Below are positions 36,151-48,000 of a DNA stretch of 64,000 nt, one piece after another. Position 1 is the stretch's first letter. Every line of letters starts with the position of its first letter. The stretch is taken from the NCBI RefSeq assembly GCF_023101765.2, contig NC_064217.1, forward strand, positions 4,278,001 to 4,342,000, in the 5' to 3' direction. The notes below the pieces were generated by a model that searched no databases, had not been told where the DNA came from, and saw only the letters and a list, made by a program, of their open reading frames with translations. The translations under genes and the position numbers were made by a program. The DNA comes from Spodoptera frugiperda (lineage: Eukaryota > Arthropoda > Insecta > Lepidoptera > Noctuidae).

Positions 36151-36669
36151 GCACCTTATAGGCTTATGATAAAGAGCATTTCTATTGGCTCCCAATCACT
36201 GCTATTTCGCTGTAGTCTGGGTATAATTCCTTAGTTCCTAGCTCCGGTCTATTGCTGAGAATTGAATCTCGTAACACGTAGTTTTCTTGATCTAGGAATG
36301 GAGTTGGTGATTGTTGCGATCACTCAGCAACAATACAATCAATCAATGTTAAACATTTCAATGTAATAAATAATGTAATAGTCATTACGAAACAATCAGA
36401 CGTAATCAATGAAAAAATGGAATTACAAGTAATGTACTGGAACGGAGTATGATTGCGAACTGGCCACGACTAAGTTATGCAAATGAAATATCTTTATTTA
36501 AAACAATGCCTTACAATTGACTCACACTCGTGGAAAATGGCGACGTTGTGCATAATTGAATGAAGTATATTGTATACAGACTGTCATGTGTCTTGTAAAC
36601 CACACACGAAGAACTAACGGTTTAAGTTTACTTATTCGAAGTAGGTATTTCTTTATTCTTTCACAGATA

Positions 36670-36858
36670 TTTTTCTTTTTGTAATAAAACTTTGTCCTAC
36701 GCTAGGATTTGGTCCTGCGTCGTGGATGCGTTTAGAAACATACAAGTTCATGTGTAAATGACACCCAGACCCGAAAAAACATCAATTTGTGGATCACACA
36801 AAGAGTTGCTCCGTACGGCCATCAAATCCGCTACACGTTGCGCGGCAGCCGTGCAGTC
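36670..36858 (-). repeat. SINE A, minus copy with internal deletion
   Basis: GTCGTGGATGCGTTTAGAAA, CATCAATTTGTGGATCACAC, GCGCGGCAGCCGTGCAGTCT: the CAGCC of the body runs straight into the CCGTGCAGTC of the extreme 5' end, so about 30 bp including box A are missing. Confidence 0.75.
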
Positions 36859-37051
36859 TACGTCAATAATATTCCATGTTTGTTTATTTGTACCTGTTAA
36901 TCTAATTAGTCTAACGTCATTTAGCTGTCTGTTATTTAAATTATAAAAGTTAGCAGTTTCAATAGAATTTTGACTCGTTTTGTTTGATAAATTATTATTG
37001 TACATAGATGAATATTAGGTTTACAAAAACCCAGACGTAGGTTATTATAAT

Positions 37052-37191
37052 CTGCGGACTGCCGAGCTGCCGGCTCCGGCTCGAAAAGCAGGAGTAAGAA
37101 CGGGGTGGTTTTTAGACAGTAAGAGTATGACACTTCCACTCGCTTCACCCAAGGCGGGAGAAGTCATTGGATGATTTTCCTCCCTCAAAAA
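37052..37191 (+). repeat. SINE B
   Basis: TCTGCGGACTGCCGAGCTGC, GGCTCCGGCTCGAAAAGCAG, TAAGAGTATGACACTTCCAC, GGCGGGAGAAGTCATTGGAT. Confidence 0.8.
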
Positions 37192-37344
37192 TAGTAGAAT
37201 ATCATGAAAATCTCCATTAACGGCTTGTTACTTCTCCGTGACAAGCGATTTATTGTACCTAAGTAGGTAAGTAATTGTATAATGTATAACTGCATGCATT
37301 CTTTGATTCGTTTGGAATTCTACCTTCCTATATCTACACATGGC

Positions 37345-37450
37345 TACACGTCTATAAAAAACCAGTTTAACCTGGTCTCGCTTTCTATGACATTTCCGCA
37401 CATTCGACGGTCAGTTTATACTGGTTATGTATAGCTTGATGTGAAACTAT
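37345..37450. mobile_element. MITE family H
   Basis: GTCTATAAAAAACCAGTTTA ... CTGGTTATGTATAGCTTGAT form inverted arms around CTGGTCTCGCTTTCTATGAC. A second, more diverged copy follows at 37950-38085. Confidence 0.6.
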
Positions 37451-37949
37451 GTGGACATCAGTAAGTAAAGGTGCAATAAACGAATGACTGTTTTGATATC
37501 ACACAGAGGCAGTGTTTACGTTATCAGTACTTACATTAACCACTATATGAAATACCAACTTATTCTTATGTTACGGGAAATTGAACTCTATGCTGAGGTA
37601 GTAAGGAATGACTTTACATTTTGCACGTGTGTAGAAATAACTGGTGGTTATTCGTACAATGGGAGGTAAAATGTAGTTTTAATACCTGTTTTGAAGTAAA
37701 TTGTGTTCTTAAAGCCAATAATGTTTTAAGACATGAATTTCATTACGTAAAATAACTTATAAGTAATTATTAATCTTCTGCATGTTTTTTAAAAACGTTA
37801 ATTCAATTCAAATGATCTAACCGAATATAGTATTACCACCTCTACTTAAGTAGGAACCTCCTTCTTCCATCGGCAACATCATCGTCAGTTGCGTCACATG
37901 AAACTACGTCGGGTCTCATGTTGTTATGTTACAAGTTGTAACGTCTACA

Positions 37950-38085
37950 AGTCTCGCATATGCACATGGAGCTATACGAAACCAATTTATCATGATCTCG
38001 CCTTGTATAATCTTTCCTCTCATTCAAAGGTCAGCTTACACTGGTTTTGCAGTTTGATGAAAACTTGTGTGTACATATGACGTCA
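37950..38085. mobile_element. MITE family H, diverged copy
   Basis: GGAGCTATACGAAACCAATT, CATGATCTCGCCTTGTATAA, CAAAGGTCAGCTTACACTGG, TTTTGCAGTTTGATG. Confidence 0.55.
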
Positions 38086-38269
38086 GAAGTGTTTCACCCA
38101 ATTCGTGGACACGGATAAACGTAGTGTTTCTTAGTAAAATGGACAGAGGCTGCATTATCCAATGTAGTTTACAGTATTTGTATTAGTCATTGCTTAAACA
38201 CCTGACGTTGCATGGTCCGTCGGTTCCTTTTAAAGATACTTGTTCATAATTCTCACACAAATGTTTAAA

Positions 38270-38467
38270 GGTAAGCGTCCACACATCCGCATCGTACGCA
38301 TCGCACGCATTCCGTATAACGTCATCGGTACGCATCACATGTAGGCATTGCCGATGAAGCGGTCCGTACGATGCGGATCAGTGGACGCAGTTGTATGAGT
38401 TTCTATACAAGATAAACTAAAATCCGTTGCGTGCGATGCGTACGATGCGGGCCTGTGGACGCTTACC
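38270..38467 (+). mobile_element. MITE family J, complete, TTAAA target duplication
   Basis: GGTAAGCGTCCACA at the left end and its exact reverse complement TGTGGACGCTTACC at the right end, with TTAAA on both sides (38265-38269 and 38468-38472). The interior is full of GCATCGTACG/CGTACGATGC words in both orientations, so the 198-bp element can fold on itself. A TTAA-containing duplication would fit a piggyBac-type mobiliser, but the 5-bp form leaves this open. Confidence 0.85.
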
Positions 38468-39730
38468 TTAAATTCCTGTTTTTATTTAAGCAATGCCTTA
38501 TCGTGGTATTGTTGTTGTGCATCTGTGCAAAATTTGAAATTGATTTTTAACTTGATCTTTTTGTTTTAAGGTCGAATATTGAAGAGCCTTTTTTAATATG
38601 CCCAAAACTTCTAGCCTTTTTTGCCTTAAAATGAAAAGTGACCTAATTTTCACTACAGTATGATTACTTTTCGATTGAAAGCTTTCGTTTTTATCATAAA
38701 ATGAAACCAGAATCCTCATGCTTGACAATTGCCTTTGCTTTCTCTTCGCGTGTAGTTAATTCTGAAGATTTATTTTAGTTTCTTTCTTTCACAGTTTTCA
38801 TTTGATTTATTGTTGTTTATAATTATAGTTTCAACGTATAGTATCTGCCCGTTAAATAAAATATCATTCTTAATAAAACATAATTGAACATTACCTTTTA
38901 AAACATTATTTTTGTTTAAGTATCCAATACGTAACATTTTAAGTACAGAAAAACAAACCAGTATAATTTGACCTCCAATCATGCAAGCTACTCTTGCAAT
39001 AAGAGATCAGTTTATACAAGCATATTTATTTGGTCTGTCTCGGAACTTTTAAGCATGAACAATTGCATTTTGCGGTCAAAAGTGAGTCAAATATTAACCG
39101 GTTTGAAGTTATCTGAGTTTAATTGACTACTATGAATAAACATTACGATGAATCATCTACCGTGTCTCAGTTATTCAATATTCTGTTGAGATTCTATTCA
39201 ACATCATAATTTATTTATAGATAGTGGTGCGGCTTAAGTGGAAGTTTGTTACTCATTTTAAATATTTATGGAGATTTATTAATTTCTATTGAGTTGTATT
39301 TAGAAGAAATACAAGATGTTAGGTTTTGAATGTGATGACTAATAGAATAATTACTAAGATTTCGTGTCAATGAAAAACTTATAATTATGTTATTTTGAGT
39401 CAGTGTTTGTCACTTATAACGAATTATAGGAATTAGTGATTGGTGTTTATAAAAAAATATATACAAAAAAAAAACTAAAGTTAATTGTTTTCCTTAAAAA
39501 CTACACTAGAGACATATCAAGGCAATAATATAGCCCTTTAAACATCCCAATAATAATAAACAATAGGCGAGATAACCCCAGATGTCAAATTAAACATTTA
39601 TCATTTACCAGATACATAAGTAAAGTAAATAAGAACCATTTGTCGTAATTAGTCACACAATCTAAGACATAAGGTCTTGACCTTGAGTGAGCTATGTGCA
39701 TTGTTGCTTACAATTGAACGCTAAATTAAT

Positions 39731-39790
39731 TGAATATTATTTATTCAATTGAAATATTATTTATGCAATTGAAATATTATTTATGCAATT
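39731..39790. repeat. 20-bp tandem repeat, three copies
   Basis: GAAATATTATTTATGCAATT at 39751-39770 and 39771-39790, preceded by a two-base variant at 39731-39750. Confidence 0.92.
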
Positions 39791-40029
39791 GATAACTTCG
39801 CCTTAAATAGAATTTCTTCGCTGCAGGTTGATATTTTTAGCTACTTGTTAATATGGGTGGCCTGAAGGAACGGACTAATGGACACATTTCATATTTAATA
39901 AAGCGTTATGTTGCTGGTTTGTGCTATATGTATTAGTTATCATATTTTTTATATACTTTAAATTCGAAAGCATTTCCTTTCATGTTTTATTATTAACCAT
40001 TAAGGAGTGGAATTCTATGGAGTGAAGTG

Positions 40030-40272
40030 TAGGTAGGTGAATCCGTTGTACCGTGGGTCTCCGGAGCAAGTCTACTAAGAGGACTCGGTGGCCCTTAGAG
40101 GTGCAGCAGGTGGCCACTGGGGTGGTTTTAGTGAGGAAAAAAATCCCACACTCCTTAGTCTTTTATCCCCGAAAAGCTAGACGCCTTTTGAAGGCTTTAC
40201 CGTGGCTTAATGCTTATGAGCAGGCGTGCTCTATCGTTGGCCGTATACCACTAGGAGACAGCGGTCCATTAA
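40030..40272 (+). repeat. Dispersed noctuid-type repeat I
   Basis: GTGGGTCTCCGGAGCAAGTC, GAGGACTCGGTGGCCCTTAG, GGGGTGGTTTTAGTGAGGAA, AATCCCACACTCC and GAGCAGGCGTGCTCTATCGT. The last piece recurs at 31148-31170 just before the Helitron. The 82-residue ORF is repeat sequence, not a gene. Confidence 0.5.
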
Positions 40273-41202
40273 TACTAAATCATTTTGGTTTTTCCCTATA
40301 AATAATGAACCTACCACTAGTTCTCTTTTAAAGGAAATATCCCTAGGCTATGTCCAAATTTCCTCGTGATAATAAAGTACGTAATGTTATTAAGCGTCCG
40401 TTATCAACGCTTGACGTAGCAGTTGATGGCTATCGCACCATTAATTATGGTGGACTTATTAATGATGCGGGCTACGCTCATAGAAGAAAAAACACTGCAG
40501 AAAATTAAATATAAAGGTTTTTAGTGAAGGAAAAACATTGTTGACCAATCGGCTTTCTTGTTTTTAATAATTGTATGAGGATTTTTCTTGTGGTTTCTAT
40601 GACAGAATTCGAGTATTGTTGTGCTAAGGTAGAAATAACTTTGTGCTAAGTTAATCATTCTTCAAGTTAGAAAATGCTAAGTTAGGAATGACATACGGGT
40701 TTTATGTGTGTAGTCGTTTTAGTAGTAAATTGTCTTTTATGGTAAAATGAATAACTTATGACTCAGTAGTAAAAGCTTTTAGTAATTTTCAATTTAATTT
40801 AACAACATTACAAGGACCTTTAAATGCGACTAAAAATGGACGAATCAGTAACAATTTTCAAACGGCATTAAATCCGAAAGGGTTTTCGGAACTATGGACG
40901 AAAAATTTCAAATACACACATCCGTCATGATCCAAATATCATTCCTATTTCCCTTTTCCTGATTTATAACCGGGCCGAAATTTATTCCTTCCTGACGTTA
41001 TATTTTCTTCATATTCGAATCGGTTCACGTAAAAAATACGACCACTAAATTATAAATAATGTGTATTTGTTTATTATGCCGCGGAAACTGTCTCTATTTG
41101 GTTTTGTCGTGTTTATTTTTGGAATATATTGATCACTCAAAGTCCACGTGGCAAATAGCTTGGTACCCAAAATGGTAAATAGTAGTATTTTTTACGATAT
41201 AT

Positions 41203-41432
41203 CGCCGCCGCCGATGGACGCCTGGAACACCAGAAGCATTCCAAATGCGTTGCTGGCCTTTTGAGGATTAGGAATTTAAGGGTTGTTGGGTAATTGGGCC
41301 TCCGGTAACCTCACTCACACAACGGAACACAACGCAAGCTTGTTTTCACGACGGGTTTTCAGTGAAGCCGTAGTATCACTCTGGTCGAGCCAGCCCATTC
41401 CTACCGAAGCATGGCTCTCCCACACTTAAAAA
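41203..41432 (-). repeat. Retroposon family G, minus copy
   Basis: CGCCGCCGCCGATGGACGCC, GGAACACCAGAAGCATTCC, GGGTTGTTGGGTAATTGGGC, CTCCGGTAACCTCACTCAC, GAAGCATGGCTCTCCCACAC: the family read backwards. Confidence 0.72.
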
Positions 41433-43056
41433 TTGTCATAATCATTTATCTTCAACAGTATCACTGGGCCTTTTATACATGAAAATGTATGTCATTATAT
41501 TCACACACACAAGACAGAATGTTAATGAAATAATACATAATGTAATCTTTTAAGTACGTCTGTCCTTTTGATGAAATAAAAAAGGCATTGTAGAATTAGG
41601 TGTTTTTACGATATTTTTGGGATAAAGTAGAGTCCAATGATATTCTTAAAAATCTTTTTACATTCAATAAGCTTAAGCGTGAGAATAAGTGCAGCTGTTA
41701 CAGTAGAGTAAAGGGTATGATCAATAAGGCACTGACTACACGAGCTACATTTAATACAAGCGACTGACAATTTTGGCACAAAGGGTGAAAGAACACTTGT
41801 GTATATATTTAATAGGTACTTATGCAGGACGTCAACTTTACTACGTTAATAGACAAAATTGAACTTTATATACTAAAGTTTTTAAAACCCAGATGAGTCT
41901 TGTTTCAGTCCTTAAAGTAAAAACTAACTAACAGGAGATCTAAATAAAATTATACGTGCATTTAAACGTTATGTTCAACAATAGTTAAAATTGCACTCTG
42001 GGGCAATTATCACAGACAAATAAAGTGTTAGACAAATGGAGACCATTATAGCAGCTCATATGCAAATTATAGAATGTAACAGTGGAAAATTGGAGGTGCT
42101 CATGTGCAAATATTAAACGCTAAAATAAAGACCGTTCCCAATTACACTAGAATACTAGTTTCTGCATTGTTTCTAAGCTATTATCCTGGTCAGTGTACAC
42201 TTGGGATTATTTAACACTCTCATTAGAACGAAGTGGGGCCCATTTGATCACTTTGCACGCGCCACGTGCAATATCCAAGTGTAATGCTCTTTCATACGAC
42301 ATGCGGTGACGCTGCGATGAATTTATAATTTTAATGGCTGCGACACATTGTTATTGTTGTGGTATTGATATGTGACTGCACCATGCAGTGAATTATGGAT
42401 ATAAATAGGATTGCAATTATAAGAGTTCCGTTGCTGTAAAATTTGCAATGAGAAGGTTGTAATTTTATTTTTATTCATGCTAGAGTACCAATGCAATTGC
42501 ATATTGCATCTATTAAGTGCAATTGCATAATGTAAATAAGTATTAAAGGATCTATGAGTACTTTATTTAGCCTACACAATTTTATGTATATGTATAGCAA
42601 AAATATCTTTATATACGCTCTGTGCTCATAGTTATTAAGCTCACTAAAACCGTCCGTAATAAGAAAATCAGTCTGTAAATGCTCTAACAATTGTCGCAAT
42701 TCTGAATACAAGTTAAAGTGAAATTAGTTAATAGTTTCGATAGTACTTGTATTGGATATTTGCCCGGCAACTATAAACGTTGTGTTGTTCAGAATACTGA
42801 ATAAATACATTCTTGTAATTAGTTGGTAGATACGAAATGTACATTAATTAAAATTGTAATTAAATGTTGAGCTGTTCTTCGAAAATTGTAACATTTTTAT
42901 GTGAAAACAGTTTGAAGTTTATGTTGCTCTGGTGAGATTTTCGTTTTTGAAGTTTTATTAATTATTCGTATTTATCCGAAACTATATAATTATGACGTAT
43001 CTGTTTTACATTTTTATTTTATTAATCATTCGTATACAGTCTTTGCATACGAAATA

Positions 43057-43217
43057 TTTTTTTTGAGAGGGATATAATCCAATGTATTTTCCTGCTTTGG
43101 CGACACGAGGCGAGAGCGAGTGTCACTCTTACTGACTAAAAACCACCCCATTTCTACTCCTGCTTTTCAAACCAAAGGCCTGGTAACCCGCTAGGTACTT
43201 AGTCCGCAGCTCCGGAC
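43057..43217 (-). repeat. SINE B, near-complete minus copy
   Basis: T run then GAGAGGGATATAATCCAATG, GACTAAAAACCACCCCATTT, CTACTCCTGCTTTTCAAACC, TGGTAACCCGCTAGGTACTT and AGTCCGCAGCTCCGG. Confidence 0.8.
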
Positions 43218-43574
43218 GAAATATTACCTAATTTATTTAATAAATATAAAAAATGAATGAACATTTATTTTAATGTAGTGAATTACACAGCTCAGACGCA
43301 TAATAATAACCCAAATATAAACATATAAACATACTGTTATAATAGATAACACATTTCAAAATGAAAATTCCGTAATAATTATTCAAAGACAAAAAGAAAT
43401 ACAATACTTAAAATAGGCCAAGTCTTGAATATAATAGTCGACCTACATACATAGGTACTTAGGTAAATAAATACCTGACTATTCATATATACAGCTGTTT
43501 AATTTGTAGAAACAATAGTAGAAACTATGGTAGAAAAAAATATATTATGAAGAGACTAGTCAAACTAATATGTT

Positions 43575-43715
43575 TAAAGTTAGTATGTTTGTTTGTTACT
43601 CCTTCACGTCAAAACGGCTGAAGGGATCGAGACGAAATTTGGAACAGGGGTAGATTATGGTCTGGAATAACACATAGGGAATGCAGATAAACTTCTGTGA
43701 CGTTTTTTACCAACA
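43575..43715 (+). mobile_element. Helitron (Lep1-like) 5' part
   Basis: GTATGTTTGTTTGTTACTCC, TTCACGTCAAAACGGCTGAA, GGGATCGAGACGAAATTTGG, AACAGGGGTAGATTATGGTC. It matches the reverse complement of the element at 4712-4882; no 3' terminus was found. Confidence 0.5.
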
Positions 43716-43831
43716 CCTTTTTGTGGTGATTGAGAATATTGGGATTACCCTGTATATATTATACCCTTTTAATTACAAATAGGTATGATTAAATTAAAAG
43801 GGTTTGTGTTTTGTTTATTCCTTATTTGTAA

Positions 43832-43857
43832 GTACAGTACAGTACAGTACAGTACAG
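43832..43857. repeat. ACAGT pentanucleotide microsatellite
   Basis: Five GTACA/ACAGT units: GTACAGTACAGTACAGTACA and on. Confidence 0.93.
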
Positions 43858-44546
43858 GTATGGGACAATATTCCATATGACATCTTTATTCATACCTTTT
43901 TATATGTATAAAAGGAATGATTAAAAGCCTATGGTATGCTATTGCGTACAAAATTTTTTTGTAGGAAAATCCTACACTAAAATTTGCCATAGGTATATCA
44001 GACGTAGATGAAGTCAACAATATTATTCCACCATTATTTATGTGTTTTCCACTACAGCATACGTTGATTTAGTTTAATCGAATATTTAGTCGAAACACGC
44101 AATTCAAATTGATAAAACAACTGTTTAGGATGGTGACATCATTTATTTGGGACACTTCAATAATTATACTCGCCGTCTCTAGACATATTGTCTACGCTAT
44201 AATATATTGGCACACGAATTGGCTCGAATTCACCAACAACAATTTCAAAACATTTAATCACAGGGATTTTATAGCTTTCAAAAATATTAAATTATGTAGA
44301 TAATTGGATACGTATTTTTATGAGTTCCGCAGACCACCGTGAACATTAAAGAGCTATTTTGAAGGGACGCGTTTCATTTTCAAGGAAATTGTTGGACGCC
44401 GTCATCTTTGAACATAGGCGTCGCGTCCTAAGAAATTATTAATGTTAACACCCTAAATTTATTCATTGCTTATGACTAAATATTACTCTCTCAAACTTCC
44501 TGTTGTTCTCCGTAGGTAGATACGTGTAAGGTGTTCTTAAATTATA

Positions 44547-44856
44547 TGCCACGGCTTTAATGGGTGGTAGTGTTGTGTTTGAAGATATTAAGAGTGAACT
44601 AGTGAGGAAATTTCGTACCCCGGACTAGTTGATTCAATTTTAGAATATAAAAGAAGTTAAATAAATATTGACTCTACTCTGTGTAAAGTGGTTCACAAAT
44701 ACGCACAATGCGACAGAGACAGTGAAAGACTTTTATCATAACAAACCCATAGGTACGTAGATTTTTTGTATAAAAAAAAAACTCATAACTAATAATTTGT
44801 ATTATTTAATTTTATGATCTTCAAACACAACACTACCTCCCATTAAAGCCGTGGCA
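44547..44856. mobile_element. Long-terminal-inverted-repeat element, 310 bp
   Basis: A 39-nt arm at 44547-44585 (TGCCACGGCTTTAATGGGTG...) has its reverse complement at 44818-44856 with one mismatch. Weaker pairing extends about 17 bp further out on both sides (GTTCT...). The interior is AT-rich without an ORF. Probably a MITE; no target duplication was made out. Confidence 0.8.
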
Positions 44857-45283
44857 GATACTTTTAGAACTACTTGTATACACACAAACGTATCACACTC
44901 GGTAGGTATAGGTAATTTACGGCTAACATACATTTAGTAGCGTAGACATCGTCTAATCGAAGTTAAAAATAAACTTTTGCGGTATTTATTCAATGAATAA
45001 TACTCGACTTAAAATAACCTACACAATATTGCTTGTTAGTATACCATTGTACATAATGAAAGCGCGTAAGTAAACTTGTGACAAATCTGACGATATCGAC
45101 CCAGACAAATGAATGCCGAAGTGGTACAAGGTTAAACCAAAATTGTACATTTGTGTCAAAACAAATATAAAATCGTATCAATAACAATTTGGGAGCCAAA
45201 GATAAGGCTAATTGGTTTTATATTAAATTTGACAAGATATATGTATAACGTAAATTTGTGCCCAGTATATGGTATAGGTTCAC

Positions 45284-45388
45284 ACCCTATTACAAGGGAC
45301 TTATAACACAAATGGTGAAAAGTGCATTAAGTACTGTAATGTGCACCTCTGCCTACCCCTTCGGGGGTAAAAGGCGTGACATTGCATG
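45284..45388 (+). repeat. SINE C, 3' part
   Basis: CACCCTATTACAAGGGACTT, ATAACACAAATGGTGAAAAG, CTCTGCCTACCCCTTCGGGG, GTAAAAGGCGTGACATTGCA. Confidence 0.7.
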
Positions 45389-45799
45389 AAGATATAACGT
45401 ACAGTATGCTTACAGACAGTGTTGTAGAGAGTGAGACTAAATTAATTAGATGTTTAAGAATAAGTTGTTCAAGTTCTACTATAAAACAGTGTCAGACATG
45501 AATGAAATTAGTCGTTGAAAGTTAGTGATAAAGATAAAGTAGCTGGCACAGGCACAAGAGATACCTAAATAAAAGATAGCACGGATAGTTCATTACCCTA
45601 AATAAGATACAGTAAGGCTGCCAAATATTTCATTTTATATGAATGAAACACCAAATTTAAGGATTGATAAGCACGATGCGAGTTGTTGTAGCCTAGGGTC
45701 TAAAACGCGCATTTTCTCCTGTATGGGATCGCCGATTCGTAACCTACGTACGGCAAGTACCAATGTGTCTTTTTGGAGTCATACGTACTTTCTAAGATT

Positions 45800-45915
45800 A
45801 TATAGACACCACTGACAAACGGTAAAGGACAACATCGTAAAGAAACTTGGGTTTATCATCACCCGTATTGAGCAAGCGTGGTGATTAGTGCTCAAACCTT
45901 CTCCGTGCTAGAAGA
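45800..45915 (-). repeat. LINE-type 3'UTR fragment
   Basis: GACACCACTGACAAACGGTA, TATTGAGCAAGCGTGGTGAT, TAGTGCTCAAACCTTCTCCG. The same family as 2135, 30543 and 36005. Confidence 0.5.
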
Positions 45916-46799
45916 GGCATTTTGTCACCGGTGGTCACTTATAGGTTGTTGATGTGAAGCACGATGCAAATCTAGCTCCATTTTGTATAAGCTACAAAAC
46001 ATATTTCTTCTGTCAGTGGCTTTACCTACGTTACATTCAATAAGCTTAGGCTGACCTTTTTCGTATTCAGATCTTTTAAACCAATTTCTTTCCTGTTTGT
46101 GTAATAATCTTTGAACTTTGCATCATGTATGGAGCTTATGTCAAAATTTGTATCTAAACCCAATAGGGCAGATGACTAATTATTATTTTAATGTCCGTCT
46201 TGAAGATTATTTTAAAATTTCATACATATTTTTTATTTTCACACATATTTTTTATTTTCTGACGGAAACCAATACTTTTAAAGATTCATTGATTTAAAAT
46301 ATCGCGTGACGTCACTTCTAGGCAGGTACGTTTTATACCTAGAAATGACGTAGGTATTTGCTCCCAACTTTGATTCGTTTTATCTAAGCATTGTTATCTT
46401 ATATGACAAAATGAAAACATACGTGTCTACTACATTTTCATTACTTAAACTGACAGATTCATTACATTTTTCATTTCGGACTTCACGTTTAATTTTCATA
46501 CTCCATCATCATCCCTATTCTATGGATAAGTAATTACAAGTAGCCGTAAGTCAGAATGTCATTGTAAGCAAGGCAACCAGCATCCAAATTAGGCACGACT
46601 GGCGTAACGTAAACACCGTCCATCGTCCATGTGACGGCGGATGTCCGACCGAAGATGTTTGTTTTATCTTCCGAAGGATATCCTCAAGTGATATTATTAG
46701 AATTGTTCGTATTACTGATGTGTTTCACATTAACATCTGTCTTCTTTATAGGTACTGTGGAACTTCTTTCTTTGTCTTTTACATATGAAATAGTTGGTA

Positions 46800-46930
46800 A
46801 ATCTCCACTAACATTAGAACTTAACCACTAACATTATGACTATGAGTTTCCGATATTTCGGCACTGTTGGCAACATGGTAAATATCCCGTCTTTTCTAAT
46901 GTTAGTGTTAGTGATCATGTCAGTTTAAAA
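46800..46930. mobile_element. MITE family F
   Basis: ATGAGTTTCCGATATTTCGG, CACTGTTGGCAACATGGTAA, ATATCCCGTCTTTTCTAATG and TTAGTGATCATGTCAGTTTA, in the orientation opposite to 8100-8247. Confidence 0.6.
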
Positions 46931-47760
46931 AGTTATATCGTTTAATCTCCATTTTGAGAAATATAAACTCGATTTCTTCATTTTCTGCTGCATGTTGGTT
47001 TTCTTTCTTTCTTTCTAGATTTTGTTTCTACACATCTTCATGCATCTTGTTATCCGTAAGTGTATAGATGTACATTTTTAAAGCATCTCTATGTTTGTTT
47101 GTTTTCAGCCTTGGTCGACCCAATGCTGGACAAAGGTCTTCTCTACTCTCCTTCTATTCCTCTCTTTGTATTGCTTTTACGGCATCAAATATAAATTTGT
47201 CCGTATTATTGACTTGGTGAATGATTTGAAATTTGTAGTCAATGGGTAAACTAGAGGGATCAAATGGTTTGCACCTTCGATCAACTATTATATGTATGAA
47301 CGTTTGGTATGTGTTACGTACTAGGATGTTGCAGTGTTATGAGTGCAAGAAAGTATTGGTATTTATTATTTTTTCTTCAAGTACCTAAGTATTATTGGAA
47401 TGAATAAACATTATTACTAGTTTCTTGCAAATTATTGTGTTTTAATTATTATGTATTTCGGCTTACTCATGTAATTATTTTACGAGGAACTCGACTAGTT
47501 TCATTGTGTTTTGTGCTAACACATTATGTAAAATGTTTTTACACGGTTCAAAGAATATTATGTTCTAAGATTTTTATTTAATAGTAGTTAATATTAGATT
47601 AAATGTACCTATGGGCTATTTTGATATAAAATCGTGAATTATTTCAAAAACATATTCCGTTGCCAACAGTTCTAATTAAATAGATACTATAAGCATTTCG
47701 TACTTCTTGTGATAATTTATCTGAGATTTACTATATTTGTCTTATGTGGGTAGTACTCAC

Positions 47761-48000
47761 CGATTATCAGCAAACTAAAATAAACCAGAAATCCAATGTC
47801 AATTTGTGTTTGTCGAATCAATTCCGGGCCAATATCGCTTGATTTCTTTGAACACGCTTAACAAGGTATAATAAAATAATGTCACAAAAATAATCCTCAA
47901 AACGTATTTTAACGTTTCTGTCATCACAATGTTTGATAATAAAAATAACTTTCACTTCCACATTCACGATAAAATTTTGTTCGTTAAATATTATGTTCGC
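47761..48000 (-). other. Candidate first exon (5'UTR) ending at a strong splice donor
   Basis: On the minus strand this follows the CpG-rich block and runs to GCTGATAATCG|GTGAGTACT (donor GT at 47760-47759), an almost ideal donor. No long coding frame runs across it. The last three codons before the donor, read in the frame that would join the GPCR start exon through the 23-nt micro-exon, are TGA TAA TCG, so translation cannot enter the receptor from here. The sequence holds two upstream ATGs: a 3-codon ORF (ATG TGG AAG TGA) and a 41-codon ORF (47799-47924). The start of the exon is not fixed; TATAAAAT occurs near 48017. Being upstream of and on the same strand as the GPCR makes it the natural first exon, but this is inference. 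Confidence 0.5.
47799..47924 (-). CDS. 41-codon upstream ORF with a hydrophobic segment
   Basis: ATG at 47924-47922 and stop TGA at 47801-47799. The peptide begins MTETLKYVLRIIFVTLFYYT and continues LLSVFKEIKRYWPGIDSTNT N. About 17 hydrophobic residues (YVLRIIFVTLFYYTLLSVF) could span a membrane. It lies entirely inside the candidate first exon of the GPCR transcript, so it may act as a translational brake or encode a small membrane peptide. I recognise no family. Codon evidence is too short to judge coding status. Confidence 0.3.
   Translation of the reverse strand: MTETLKYVLRIIFVTLFYYTLLSVFKEIKRYWPGIDSTNTN

Larger units (their letters stand above)
5420..47760 (-). other. Inferred large intron region upstream of the GPCR start exon
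   Basis: No convincing host coding exon was found here apart from a possible 23-nt exon at 27539-27561. The interval is AT-rich and filled with transposable elements listed separately. It is called intronic because the start exon at 5419 begins with a splice acceptor and the nearest same-strand promoter-and-donor arrangement is at 47761-48115. Stretches with nothing recognisable include about 5800-8090, 13703-15370, 16760-17780, 29240-29980, 38480-40020, 41435-43050 and 45920-46790. Confidence 0.45.

Noticed and set aside
40053..40301. 82-codon frame with Arg/Lys-rich start
   Set aside because: It coincides with dispersed repeat I, whose pieces recur at 31148.
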